Shown here: positions 12,605 to 25,083 of the stretch, piece by piece
Layout of the letters: the number at the start of each line of letters is the position of its first letter
Numbering within the stretch: position 1 is the stretch's first letter
Source of the DNA: Varroa destructor
Taxonomy: Eukaryota > Arthropoda > Arachnida > Mesostigmata > Varroidae
Assembly (NCBI RefSeq): GCF_002443255.2
Contig: NW_019211455.1
Span: 8,651,959-8,715,958 of the forward strand
DNA: 64,000 nucleotides
Direction of reading: 5' to 3'
Notes under the pieces: generated by a model
Databases searched by the model: none
What the model saw: the letters and a program-made list of their open reading frames with translations, nothing else
Told to the model about the DNA's origin: nothing
Made by a program: the position numbers and the translations under genes

Positions 12605-13685
12605 TCTACACGCTTCACCTAACGAGCACAAATAACATTAGGCTATGTATTATATAAAATTTCTTGAATAGCTAACGATCAAACGCTAAATACCCATTTA
12701 GAAGTTGTTCACATGGATTTTATAGCACAAGAATCTCTAACATTGGGAATATTTCTTTGCCTTTAAGATGTATAAGGTTCAATGAGAATGCAGCGAATTC
12801 TAGCTTGCGAACGCATATTTGACAATGTTTGCATGTTTACTTGGACGTAAATAGGAACTTCGGAAGCCTGTCGGAGAGCTTCGGGTGGCATTTAGATCAT
12901 GCATTTACGGCAGCCAGCGAGCCAGCCAACCTAAGGATTCACATTTCTACTGACATTTCTGTAATCAGCGGAGCATCATTTTTCTCCCTTGGCGCATCGT
13001 CTTTCATTACCAAGGTTTTTCTAGCTTCTGGCACCGGCAGAGACTAGTAACCAAGACATCTAGTAGACTGAACGCAGAAGTTCAGAGCGATCAGAAAGCT
13101 TCAAGTGAAATGAGCCCTAAACGAGCAACTCCAAATTGAGACCCCACTTTCGCCTCATTCAGCGTAAACCCCTTTCAAGTTCCAAGAACGTCCCCAAGTG
13201 GCTCGAATCTCTACTGTCGTTTTTTACCATCGTTTCGGCTGGTCGATGGCTACAGTCAACGTAAGGCTCGACTAGCGACAGCGTTAACTGGTTTCTTTTT
13301 CCCGTCAACATTGCTTCGCTCGTCAGACTCCATCCAGCGGAAAAGCCGAAGCTCGATGCGGCTTAAAACTTTAGCTCCGGTAGCAGCAACGACCACCATC
13401 GGGACGTTATTTAACTTTCCCATATATTTACGATGTAGCTAACAGCTTTTAGATATGGCTGTTTCTTTTTCTCGTCTTTTTTTGCACGTAAATTAGCGAG
13501 TAATATTTCGTTCTTATTAGCATCACCGCCTCATTTCTTGAAATCGGCCTCGAGTCGTCACAAACGAGTTCGTTTTGCATCGTGTCTAAATGAAGGAACT
13601 CTAAGGAAACATGTCTGTCATACGGCCGCGCCTCAGAAGCTTCATCGATGTTATCTGCTATAAGACTCATACGTTTCCTTTGAGA

Positions 13686-13701
13686 GGGGGCGGGGGGGGG
13701 G
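13686..13701 (+). repeat. G-rich tract
   Basis: G5 C G10 on the plus strand (C-rich on the transcribed-gene sense). It could form a G-quadruplex with neighbouring G runs. It lies within the 7.6-kb TMTC1 intron. Confidence 0.85.
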
Positions 13702-14641
13702 AGGCCGAGTTATCAAATACGATAACGAGACGACATACGGGGGTTTTCCTATAGATTTTCGAAGACCCTTCAAGGATACGCTATGGTGTTTATCTACAAA
13801 ATGTGTAGTGATTGGTGATTAATTTTAATTATTTCCTCGTTTTTACGTTAACGTCTGATAAGATGTACTCCTGGTCCACTATCTTTTGAAACTACAATTC
13901 TCTGTAACCAAAAGTGCCTCTATATGATTTTACGCGAAATACTCTCCAAAGAAAAATTGAACCTTGTCTAAATGCGTTGAAGCAGTGCCCCATCCTTCTT
14001 CAAAAAAAATCCAATTATTCTACAAAGAAGAACTCGTTTCAGCAAGCTTGTCCTGTTGTCCTATACATCATCCACAGGTAACATGTTCTGCTTTACCTGC
14101 AACATGTGTGCCGTTTCATATCATGTAGTATATTGAAAATGCTTGGTGGAATGAAAAGAGAAATCACAACGCTTCGCAGCGCTCCCACTAGATTCGAACC
14201 TAACACGCGCCACTAGTAGAAATCTACCTGTGCGGCTGTTTCCAAATCTGTTATCACAGACACTTCTACAAGCACAAAACTCCAAAGATTTATTGAATGC
14301 GATGTAGTACCATGACAATACTAATAAAGAGCCAGCCCTTCCTTTAGCCATAGATAAGCTAGAATCCTGGCACGACTGTAACCGATTGTAAAGAAGTTTG
14401 CGAACGACTGCATCATATTTCCTAACGCTTTATAGTCCTTTATCAAGTTCTTTCAGCTGAAAAAAATAAAGCTAACTTCCTCGTAACATTATTCATAAAG
14501 TTTCAACGCAAAGCCGATAAAGGTCCTGATCAAACCGTGATGCATTTCTTTGTGTAGATATAAACAACGAATTATTTTGAGACTACGAATTGTCCATACT
14601 CTCCTTTCTGTGCTTCTTACTGCATTAATATGGCACGATGT

Positions 14642-14669
14642 ATTTTGTTCTGTTAGCACAGAACAAAAT
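14642..14669. repeat. Inverted repeat with 12-base arms
   Basis: ATTTTGTTCTGT (14642-14653) and ACAGAACAAAAT (14658-14669) are exact reverse complements with a TAGC loop. The structure is in the intron between TMTC1 exons at 9219 and 16820. No function can be assigned. Confidence 0.85.
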
Positions 14670-16819
14670 TCCTCTAGTGTTTCGACTTTTTGTACACTGT
14701 CCGTATCGTTCTTCACTCAGGTGAGAGTTAACTTTCGAAACTCGACGCCAGCTCGTACTCCCTCCATGTACGAGCTTTGGCGACCAACTGGCCAACAACT
14801 TGGTTAGCTGGCGAACATGGGCGTCGCATCTCGCTTTTGCTAGTAGTTCTTTAGACCAGAAAACACTAGAGGGGTCCGTAGAGAAAGCCCGGAAGCTCCA
14901 TTAATCACCCCCCTATCAGCTGAGCAGACGCCGGCCTTGCTGGACCGTACGCAAGGTACGGGTGAGCTGTACCAATGGGCTGTGCTCCACCACTAGAGCG
15001 CCGTCTCTTTCCTGCTATTGCACCACAGTTTCTCTTTACCCCAAAAAGAGAACCAGAGTGAGTTGCCACTGCGGGCATTTGTTTGTTGGCGGATAACCAG
15101 TTCCGCCATTTCCCTGTTTGCTCATTTCCCTCACCCTTACACTTACACAGCTTCCACCTGAGAGTTGTAGCCACCACTGGCTGCAAAAGCCCAGTTCGTT
15201 TTATTCTTCGTTACTAGCAAGCTTTGCGTTAGTCTATTGACACTGCTTTGCCTTTGTGCTTTGTTTGGAAGTCGACCTGCCTACACAACGTTATAGCCAC
15301 ACTATTCCCATCTTGTCGAGCCACCAGCCGTCGCCGGTAGCGGTACAAGCTAACCGACGACGGCTACGACTGACCAACAGTCAGCTTAGCGAACCGTGAT
15401 TCACTAAAGAGAAAGCTAGTTCGAGGTGAGGGCCAACGATACACTCCTCTTATTATAGCGGTAACAGATTTCTGCCGTACCGATCGGTGCATCGGTGAGA
15501 CGACTGGCCGACTCACCGGTCCCGCTGACATCACGCTTCGACGGAATGGATGGCCCGAAACTCCTGTTGAAGTCCGCCGGCGGTGTAGCCGGCGGCAGGA
15601 ACTCCGGCCGCATTTCGCGCTTGTAGGTGGTAAGTGGAGATTGCCAGCTCCGCCTTTCATTGCTTTAGTTCTTTTCTCCTCGTACCACCGTCCCTCTGCA
15701 TCGCTTCTGCTGCCGATATAACTGCTGTTGATGTCGATGCTGTCAGCTTACCATTCCCTGGGTTACAGCCAGCCGTTGCCACCACAGCAGTGTTCGGCCT
15801 TTGCTTCATCTCTCTTAGCTTTTTTTTTATGTATGATATCTTTTGGCAAGTGCCGCAGTAGCGCTACTGGCTATCCAGCATCTTTAAGAGCTGCCAGTAC
15901 TACTTCTACATAGCGACCCACGCAACTTTCGCAGGCAGCTTTAGGCGTCCAGTCTCCATATTGGGGCAGGTTCCTAGGCCCTTCCTTACGTCGTCGGACG
16001 GAACCAAAGTGAATGCAGCCGTCGCCAACAGCAACAATGGATGAAAAAAATAGCCAGGCAACCAATACGGCGCCCGCTTATGCTGTTAGTTGGTCAATGG
16101 CTGCTGCCCAAGAGGTTTGTCGGTATTGCGTCAAGGGGAGTCGTCAAGAGAGGCACGGGGGGTAGCAATGGGAGGTAAACTAGAAGGATCGGTACGATAG
16201 TACAAAACAAGTGCCTCGACTACTCGGATGTTACGATAGCTGATGTGGCGCGGCCGAATATGACTAGCAGCGCTAGAGCACACGTCTCCTAAGCCTTAAG
16301 AAAACTGAGAGAAATGCCCTCCACGTTCATTGCTGGGAGATAGAAAAATATGTAGGTCTCGGCAGGCCTTGAGTTTTTGAAGAAAAAAGGAAAAAGTCAT
16401 ATTGAAAAAAAGAGGAAGATATCATTATTCCCTATATGGATACAGGTAAATGGTGCTTTGCATAAAACTACAATAGTGGCTTACTTTAGATTAATCGTTC
16501 CGCTCGGTAGAATCTTTTTTGGCAGGGTTCACGAATTACTAGTGTGTTCTGGTAATACGATAAAGACAATAAAAATACAATAGACATAAAAGGCTTACAG
16601 ACTACAACGACTGTGTCTCAATACACCAACTAACTGTTGCTATATATAGATAACTCACTGAAAAAAATGTACTGGAAAACATGCATCACAGTTTGATAAA
16701 CAGAGTTATCATTTAGTTCTCAATGCCTTTACCCTAATTATGTTTTTAAACTTGTTATGTCTCCATTTTCTTGTTATATGTATAACAAACCCGATAATTA
16801 CTGCATCTTTTCCACTTAC

Positions 16820-17031
16820 CCTGATGGTGAAGAAAAGTTCCATAATTATTTCGAATAGGAGCAGAACGACCGTTAAGTTCAATGGCTCGTCGATGCAGCT
16901 TTTCCGCTTCGTTGGTTCGTCCACGTTGACCCTCGAGTTCCGCTAGGGACGAGGCCGCCTCCGCCAGGGACGCGTCCAGTGCTAGCGATCGCTCGAGAAG
17001 TCCGCGCGCTACCTCAACTTGTCCTCGTCGC
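16820..17031 (-). CDS. TMTC1: TMTC1 ortholog, third TPR exon (two repeats)
   Basis: A 212-base exon (1 + 70 codons + 1) that reads RRGQVEVARGLLERSLALD, then ASLAEAASSLAELEGQRG, RTNEAEKLHRRAIELNG and RSAPIRNNYGTFLHHQG. It holds about two TPR units. In TMTC1 the same stretch reads with conserved A.SSLA.L...Q.R..EAE..Y and NNYG.FL...G, so order and spacing match. The acceptor is AAACAG and the donor is G/GTAAGT. Phase 1 at the end is completed by GT from the next exon to give Gly. The exon is noticeably GC-rich compared with its AT-rich flanks, which helps mark its borders. A plus-strand open frame at 16740-16946 is a shadow. Confidence 0.92.
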
Positions 17032-17211
17032 CTGTTTAAACAGAATTGGGATGAGATGAAGAACGAGAGGTGCGGAGTGTTGCAACAGCATATACTTCTC
17101 TCAGATTTCTCTGAAATTTCTTCAAGAAAAAGCAAATTTCCGTAATAACCATTGTACATTCAGTGTGCATTCAAGGAACATTGCATATAACGATTGCAGG
17201 TCGGACTGTAC

Positions 17212-17355
17212 CTGTAAAGCATGGCGAGGTTATAATGGGCCCCAGCATGGTGTAGATTAATATTAATGGCTTTGCGGAAATGCTTTTCAGCTTCTGCTGT
17301 TGATGTTAACACCGTGCCAAGGTTGTTATGTGCCGACGCATGGGTTGGACACAGC
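17212..17355 (-). CDS. TMTC1: TMTC1 ortholog, second TPR exon
   Basis: A 144-base exon (1 + 47 codons + 2), reading LCPTHASAHNNLGTVLT and then STAEAEKHFRKAININLHH and AGAHYNLAMLYR. The TMTC1 signature P.HASA.NNLGTL..DTAEA...Y..AL.L.P.H..A..NLG is clear, including the shortened helix loop before TAEA. The junction from 23908 completes Glu (GA/G), giving KIALELCPTHAS, a continuous TPR. The acceptor is TTTCAG after an A/T-rich tract; the donor is AG/GTACAG. Only 180 bases of intron separate it from the next exon, while 6.55 kb separate it from the previous one. The reading frame stays open past the acceptor on both sides, but only this segment matches the family. Confidence 0.92.
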
Positions 17356-20300
17356 CTGAAATTGTAAGTAGCGCATGTATGAATAGCAACTATTAACAAG
17401 TGTGTTGCTCCCGTATACATTTATATTAGGTTTTAACCTACTAGCTATGACCCTATACAGCCTGTAACAATCATCAATCGTAGAATACGTGTTCAATTTC
17501 TGTCTTTTGTAATCTGCCCGACTGATATGTTTTTCCTTTTTTTATGTTTCTCTACTTAATCTCTATTTGAAACATTATATACATGTGTAATTATGCATGA
17601 TACTGTCGTAGTGTCGTGCTTCATATCGCAATCAGGCTCGTTCTTTTCTGCAGGCTTCGAAGTAAAATATGATACGTTTAAACCATTTATCCTAACCTAT
17701 CTAAAAAGCACGTTAAATTTTAGCAACGATGTTTGTAATATGTATTTGCATAGCTTTAGCGCACAAGGTAAAAAATAGAATAGTCGTTCATCCACATCAG
17801 CTATATAAAGGAACAAATAAAATAGGTGCAAAACTGCTGAAATATCATTTGAGTATTTTAACATATCAAAAAGCTGCCATCGTGACGTTTAGGTCAACAG
17901 GTTCTGGTAAACCAGTGTCCATAACATCGTAGCATCATAATCCAAATATTAATTTTTTACTGCAAAAAAGATAAAATATTAAAATGATCAACAAGTTCCA
18001 CAGTACGTAATGATTAATCAATTCAATCAATAAAATATCTGTAAAAGTCTATGAACTGACGACACCGAACGTTATCAGCGCGCAACGCCACAAGTTTCTG
18101 TCCCAATTTGACCACCTATGCTATAACGGTGTCCTGACCCGCAAAGAAATCCAGGATACGTTTCGCGGACGTCGAGTGGTTCTTTAAGTTTCGAATTGGG
18201 AGCAATAGTAGTTGCAGTGGCATCAACAGTGAAGCAAGGCAAGGCCAAAAAAGGTGGACCAGAAATCGTGGCCTAACAACTGCCAGCGGCGCTGGACACC
18301 CCTAGTTTCTCTATCAACTTCATAAGTGGGCACGTTCCGCTGGTCGTTTCTTTTTTAGCGGAACATCGTTTCGGCAACCTCGCCACCACGAATCGCAGCT
18401 ACTTCCTCTGGTACATTCACCTCAGGTGGCCGTTTCACTTGTCCGAAGTGGCTCCGATTGAATCCTGGTTGCAAGCAGGCAGAGCTAACAGCCAGGTTGA
18501 CCCAACAGCGCGCTGCTCTCCAAAACTGAACAAGCTTGCGGCAAAACTGGAGAAGCTGCACGAAGGACAACTAAGACAGGAGGAAGTAGCAGACCTTGTG
18601 GAGTGCTGTGTTGACCTAGTGGTTCCCCAGCGGTGGCAGTTAGGTCAGAAGGGCAAACGAAACAGGGCATGGGGCTTCATGTGATTCAGGAATGAAGGAA
18701 AAGGTTAACGGGAAGACCAGGGACAACCGATGGTACAGGAAGGTTTTTCTTCTCAAGAAGAAGCTACTAATGGGAAGTAGGGATGACCTGCAAAAGAATA
18801 AAGAATTGCAGCACCGCAAAGGAGGCCGACAAGAAAGATGAGGGTAAGGAAGATAGAAGGCGAGGGGAAAGCGTTGAAGGAAATTAAATTTAAAGATTTT
18901 CGCGGCCGGTTGATGGCTTAGTCCGGCCGATGCCACACCGCGGGCCGTCGTGAGATCGCGGATTGAGAGGGGTTTTGAAGGTTAGGCTCAATCCCTGTCA
19001 AGTCTTCCCGTTCACACTGCTCTCTATTTTCTCCGTGCGCTAGTGGAAGGTGAAGAAGCCGCGTTTCGTAAGTTCAAAGACGGCCTCTCCAACCACGGGT
19101 CCCAAGAGGCATCCCGATGTTGTTGTTGCTGCAAAGATATTGTGCTTTAGCTGGCGGCCGTGAAGACTGAGTGAGCAGATGGCGTTGACAACATAGAGAA
19201 CAGGATGTTGTGGAAAGGACTCTAGGACTAGTTTCAGACAAAGGACTGGCGACTTGGCTTCATAGGAATCAACTGCTGAAGTCTAGATGCTTAGTAGCTA
19301 AATCCAAGTCAACTACAGGCGGCTTTGCGGATTTGTGGATATGCGGTAGGAAACAAATTGCATTCAAGCAAATACATACGTTAGTAAAGTCGTGTATGTA
19401 ATTAGGCCAAAGTACGGAGAAATTTTACAGCGTACACAACCGGGTTGATGACTAGTTAATTTCGAGATTAGTGCTTCGTGTCATTCGATTAAAGTTTGTT
19501 TATAGATGGCTTGGAACGGGGAAAAGTTTCCCCTACGAAAGCTGGCGTTTTGTATCGCAATATGCTGAAGTCACGTTCATCCCAAGAATGGAGGGTCAGA
19601 GAAATTTATCGCAATCCGTTTGCATAGGTTACGATTGTTGTACAGTAACTATGGACGTGTAAGATCGTACTGCGGAAAGGGCTCGGTTGTAGCGTATGAG
19701 ATCGCACTGGATTGGAGCAGTCGTAACACACGTGCCCTGAAAACACCTAAGACTGATAATACACGTGCCGTTGGAGTCATCAATGCTCCGTTCATTTTGT
19801 TTGCTTCTGTTCGTTTACGTATGAACTTAACGTATTAAAGGTATGTTGGACATTCAGAATAGGATTTATTATAGGAAAATTAGCGTTTCGAAATATGAAC
19901 ATTTATTTTTAATTATCCTAGCTGCTTCCTTTTTGAAATCAAATGATGCGATAGATTGTATCTAATTTTAGCCAGCACGGAGCGATACGACACGATTACG
20001 CCTTGGTCCAGCTCCAAAGTGCCTCGTGTGTGTCGAATGTGGCAAACAATGAAAGTAGAAGTTACCCACATGTAAGAAGGTATAAAGTATTATAGAATGA
20101 TATATTTAATTAATTAACACTGTTACAAATATAATAAACAAAGCTGTCAATATGCAAGCAACAGATGCAGATGCAGAGCAGATGTCTTAAATGAACGTGT
20201 GCCGCAGCGTAAATGTCTCAGTTACTCGACATTGGTAAGGGTAAGTATGCCGCGTGGTTTTGTATACTGAATGTGCCGACATGGCTTTAGCTAGCAGGTA

Positions 20301-23300
20301 GCGATTTTATCGGGCGATATTTTGACTTTTTAACATTTTCAGTAAAGATTTCTTAATGTATTTTAGTAAAAGAGGACGAGCTTTTTGTTTGAACCGTGCC
20401 TCATTATTTGAAGAAAAAATGTCAATGCCTTATTGTAGTGTCAAAGATATTTTCTGCGGATTTCTGTGTATATATTTATGTTTCGTTTTTTATATAAAGT
20501 TCGTATTTCATCCAATCAGGAATACATTTATTTGCCTTGCATAAATGTATATATAAATATTCAATTTCGCTATAAATATCGTACTCGTAAATTCATCACA
20601 TGTTTCAGCCTATTACAAGATTAGTTTCAACTGCTACAAAGGCCGCCAGGGCAAACCAGCCTCTTTATCGATATGTTATCATTCACTCAGCGTTTCGTCG
20701 ACATGAAAAGAAGGTATATTATAGGATTTTTTTTGCCATGTTCTACTTCGAAGATTATTATATTGAATGTTAAGTGTACCATATAATTCTGTGTTGTACC
20801 TTCAAAAGCAGGGCATACTGTGGAAAATTAAATTGAGTACGTGCACATTGCTCTGGGAGAATAAGCCACTCTTCTACACATATAAGTTGAATTTCCCGGA
20901 GCGAAAATGTACAGAGGGAGCTAAATCAGCAGCTAATCAACAGATAGCCTTTTTTGATGGTAATAAAGTAAGCAACTAGGAATTTTTAATCCTGATTTGT
21001 GCAATTGCATTGTAAGTATACAATTTTGCAGCATAAAAGGGTGAGTATAGTTTAGTGTTCGTTATCTGATCATACCTTCTGCACACGGATAGCAATAAGT
21101 CTACTTTTTACAGAAGCCAAGTAAAAACTATTTTTGATCGACAAAACGTGAGTTTCTTTCATTTGTATAATGACTCCATAATAGCATTAGGAACTGCTTA
21201 AGAAAACTGATACTGCCTAGCCATGCTAACCCCATCCCAATTTTTAGTTTTATCTTAGTCAAAATTGCGGCTCTTCCTTTTCTGCTCAACTTTCTTATTT
21301 ACCGTAGTTTCGTATCGTGTTTTTTTGTATATTTTTTGCCAAAAATAAAATTTAATGAGCTAGACACGATAAGAAACCGGTCGCTAGTCTCTGAAGCTTT
21401 GTCCTGTCGCATTCGAAAGTAGAAAAAACGTATGCTTATCCTCCGGGATACGCTGAGCCGATGTTATGTGAACCGGAGCATACTACTTCCACGCTAGCTC
21501 TTTTTGTCGAGGAACATTTCTGCCTTGACACCCAAATAGCATTCATTTTCTTGAGAGCAAGCGCCTTTCTTCTAGTAGGCACACAGGCAAGCCCACTTCA
21601 CTGTGCATGGCGTTATTCCTGCTATCAAAAAATAAGAGCCAAGAAACACAGCAGCAACAAAAAGCCGCAGCAACGGAAGCTACAGACGCTGGCAGGCGCA
21701 AAAGTGGGTCATTTTGCTTTGCGTGATTTCCACCTCGAAGCTTGAAACGTCAGACGACGCGAAGCTATGACAACGTCGGTAACAGTCGAGTTGATGGCGG
21801 CGTGGACAGGAGGGTACAACGGGAGCGCAGCTGCTCCCAGCAACATTAACCTTCACAGGAAATCTAAACATGAGCAGATACTAGATAAAACACAGGTGGT
21901 AGCACCACCACTTCTATAAGTTAGTGGTGTAATATTTGTAGCGACAGCCAGTCATCGTGGCCAAACCCTGTGCTATGACCAATGGAAGCAACCAAAAAAA
22001 AGGAAAATGGGCGTGGGCAGACGTTAACAAAACGCAAAAGAGAAAGTCTGGTTTTCTTCTGACCCCTGCATCCGAGTCGACGGAACCGTTGTCCGTTCGC
22101 TAGCTAACCCGCTTCCTGCTTTTGCTCCTTCCCAGCGTTGCTCATTTTGCCCCCTTCTCAATTCCTTCTTGCTTCAGGACTGTGCAGACGTTAGAAGAGA
22201 AGCAGAATGCCCTAGAAACGGAAACCCGATAAAAAGGAACTGATTTACTGGACCATGGGAAGCAGGCAGATGCGTGAGTAGCGAGTAACTGGTCGGCCGG
22301 TTGGTCTCGGTGCCTCGGCAAAGGTCGTTGTTCTTCGGTGTGACCGACTAGCTATAGTACAGCAGTTGGGTTGGTAGCCAAAAAAGGACTGGACCTATGT
22401 TCGCGTCTATTGGAGCAGACCGAATGGAGACCGCGGCAGTACAGCCAAGAGTACAGCAACCTTCGTCAGGGTCGGTACTTGCTCGTCTGATCAGTGGCCA
22501 TTTCCGCTTATAAAGAGCACAAGAAGAAAAGCGAAGTCTCTAGGGGTAGCGAGTGATACAGACGAAGGACTAAAGTGCTACGAAGTTGCAGACTCCGTTA
22601 GGTTAGGTGAGGTTATGCGAGGTGCGAGTCCATGCCAGCGGTTACCATCAGTCCCGTCAGTGCCCAAGTATTCGACGCAGCTCAGAGTTCGTGAGCAGGA
22701 GTACGCGAAAAAGTTGGAACAGAGATCTTCGTCGACGCTGTCGGTAGTGTAATATAATGCGCAACCTTTGCAGACGCCGCCCCGGGGCGATTGAAATAGG
22801 GGCAACAGAAGGAAATTGTTCACGACCCGCTTCGCTGTCCTCAGTCTTACGGCGCCTAGACATGGTTCCTGGCTATAGGCCAGCTGGTTCATTTTCCAGT
22901 GTAGCTGTGTTGTTGTTATGGGCCCACTGTTATTGCTGCTATCTCTGTGGCAGCTTCGCCACAGATTCGAAGGGAAAAAGTTAAGATAGATTGCTGTTGG
23001 CCGTCTCTAACCGTGAACCCGTAAGAGACGTTAAAGTCAGTCGCGTTTCGACTTTTGGTCTCCGGTCGAAGCTCAAGTGGAGCATTCGTAATAACTGTAA
23101 TAATCTTTTGCGTTATCTCCCAAGCGCTTCCGTCGCTCAAGCAGAGATCTTATATCAACGGTATCATGCGGTATCTATGTTATAGCATTTAAACGTAACT
23201 GTCATAAATGTGGGTATCCTTTTAGCTAGACTTGTGGTAGAGGTTGTCGACTTGAGCGCCAACGTTTTACCATATAATTCGTTATAGTCCTCAGTGTATG

Positions 23301-23907
23301 TTGACAAGCAAATTATTAGAATTGCAGGTAAATGGTGTATCTCAGAAAACGAGAAGTTGCAGGAAAGGCTATGTAGAATCTTCAATGATATCTGATATAT
23401 GTACCTCAAGGACTTACATGACGCATGTCGGGGAGGAATATGGTAATCAACAGACATGAAGGTATTTGTTGATTTTACCAATTTTCATTTTGTAATATTT
23501 TGGAGCTTGTTGGGGGATCATGAATGGAGACTAACGTATTATTATCAAATATTAGAAAAATAATTTAAATAGGTGCCTTTAAGTTTGTTTATTTTTGAAA
23601 ACATTCTAATATTGTCGGCAGATTTCTAGCAGATTGGACGCAGGCAGCCACGGCAAAATGACCAGGGTAGCGCTAGTCAGTATTACGTGGGAGTCAACAC
23701 ACATTATGAACAACTAAAGGTACTGTTTGTGCGTGATGGCGCATTGGTTTGTTTTTGCCTATTAAAGCTATAGATGCATACGGTTCGAAACCGGCCGCAG
23801 ACGGACGTCTGGTTTCGCGCCTTGAGGGATCTGTTTTTTGAACAACATTAAACTCAGGCAGTAGCACCGGATTCAAAACATTTATTTTTGTTATTGCGTA
23901 CACTTAC
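17356..23907 (-). other. TMTC1 intron (6.55 kb)
   Basis: The intron between the first and second TPR exons, from a GTAAGT donor at 23907 to a TTTCAG acceptor at 17356. It carries the 55-base copy of the gene's own coding sequence at 23626-23680. I saw no other gene in it. Confidence 0.87.
23626..23680 (-). repeat. Intronic copy of TMTC1 coding segment (55 bp)
   Basis: These 55 bases match 24605-24659, inside the large TMTC1 exon, at 53 of 55 positions (offset 979, same orientation, no gaps). The copied part encodes TSA.LVILPWLPASNLL, the helix just before the PASN motif. In the copy the frame stays open, with one replacement (Ala to Thr) and one silent change, before running into unrelated sequence and a stop. 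It sits in the intron between the TPR exons at 23908 and 17355. It lacks an obvious acceptor-donor pair of its own, so I treat it as a fragmentary duplication and not a used exon. Confidence 0.9.
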
Positions 23908-24021
23908 TCGAGAGCAATTTTGTAATGACGCTCCGCCTGACCACTTCGACCAAGGTCTCGTTGAAGGTTTCCATAATTATAATGCATTTTACAGTTCATT
24001 GGCATTTCCCGAACGCCAGAC
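23908..24021 (-). CDS. TMTC1: TMTC1 ortholog, first TPR exon
   Basis: A 114-base exon (1 + 37 codons + 2). It starts SGVREMPMNCKMHYNYGNLQ and ends GQAERHYKIAL plus a split Glu codon. It follows the preceding exon across a short 285-base intron (24022-24306) and the junction reads TLFE-SGVREMP, matching TMTC1 SLFRSGV..LP.NAK.HYNYAN. The second half is a TPR helix pair (YNYGNLQRDLGRSGQAERHYKIAL). The acceptor is CTTTTTCAG and the donor GTAAGT. TMTC TPRs face the ER lumen and mediate protein contacts; that role is family knowledge, not visible here. The HYNY wording is typical of TMTC1 and is one basis for choosing this member of the family. Confidence 0.92.
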
Positions 24022-24306
24022 CTGAAAAAGCAGATTATTGATCAATGGTGATTAATGCCATTTAGTCTTAGGAAATGTACGTTATATATATAATTTGACA
24101 TGATGGCTAAAATCACAAGAGGAATCGAGGCCAAAAACAGGAGCAAAAAGTCTAATTTTGCCTTGCCTAAGAGCCCCCACCTTGATCTGTATTTTTATTA
24201 TATTTAGCAATCTATTTATTAAGGCTGATGAATGATTTAACTAGTCCTGTACGAACTTGGGCTAAGATCAGGAATTCTGAGTATGTTTTATAGAAGCAAT
24301 ACCCAC

Positions 24307-25083
24307 TCAAATAAGGTCTCCCGGGTCATCCAGACGCGGTTTCGGCGTACCGTCCGTACCGTTCCTAAACAGAGCAGGATCAACAGCGCCACTAGAACGA
24401 ACTTTTGTTTACGATTCCACGTGTTTCGACGACCACTTCTTTGTTGTTGAATTATTGAATTGCGTACTGGAGACGCGGTTGTGGACATGGCCGTGATGTC
24501 CTGCAGGTGAAATAACAGGCGACGAAGGCCTTCGACAAAAAGGAGACAGAATCCCATACTAGGAATATAGAGAACCCGTTCGGCCAGAACAAAGCCAACG
24601 GTTACTAGCAGATTGGACGCAGGCAGCCACGGCAAAATGACTAGGGCAGCGCTAGTCAGCAACAAAGGACTCCCTCCGTCAGCGCTTTTTTCTACGACAG
24701 AATCACATCCTTTGTCGGCGCTATCATCTAGGTGGCGCTGTTCTGCCATCGTCGGACTTCCTGATGCTCGATCGTGGCTGGCGCTGTTGTTGTTATTGTT
24801 GTACGTCGTATGATGGACATCCGGCTGGTCCACGGACTTGCCAAAATCTGACCGCATACCAACTTCTTCGGCAGTGCAGGAAAATAGTAACTGGAAACTT
24901 TTGTGCACGGTTCGTCGTACCAGTTGTACAAGGACGACGACTAATATCACCGTGCTCAAGTTGCGCACGTCCAACAGCGAGTGAACCAGCGGAACTGATC
25001 CCGCCTGCCAATCATAGGATAGTACCCGTGGCCAGAGTACCACGCCGGCGTTCATTGCGGCCAGGTAACCGTACGTGAGCGCC
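24307..25083 (-). CDS. TMTC1: TMTC1 ortholog, large exon: DUF1736 core and last membrane helices
   Basis: The largest exon, 777 bases (1 + 258 codons + 2). It opens with ALTYGYLAAMNAGVVLWPR, then SYDWQAGSVPLVHSLLDVRN, matching the DUF1736 pattern LTYSYLLAFN...CYDWQ.GSIPLV...D.RNL. A membrane helix (STVILVVVLVQLV) follows. Next comes a hydrophilic region of about 85 residues with five Asn in a row and many Asp, Ser and Glu, then ILPWLPASNLL, VGFVLAERVLYIPSMGFC, a second loop, and a helix LVALLILLCLG before VWMTRETLFE. These are the family motifs P.IPASNL...VGFV.AERVLY.PSMG and LSRESLF. The acceptor is GTTTCAG and the donor GA/GTGGGT. The hydrophilic insert is not in the human protein as I recall it, but it stays in frame with no stop, so I treat it as coding. 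Confidence 0.93.

Larger units (their letters stand above)
9220..16819 (-). other. TMTC1 intron (7.6 kb)
   Basis: The intron between the third and fourth TPR exons, bounded by a GTAAGT donor at 16819 and a TTACAG acceptor at 9220. Phases agree across it (G/GT makes Gly). It holds a GC-richer block at about 9.8-11.1 kb with overlapping open frames on both strands, two tRNA-like fragments, a hairpin at 14642-14669 and a G-rich tract. Confidence 0.85.

Noticed and set aside
14191..14200. RNA polymerase III B box (GGTTCGAATC on the minus strand)
   Set aside because: No good A box upstream and the T stem does not pair.
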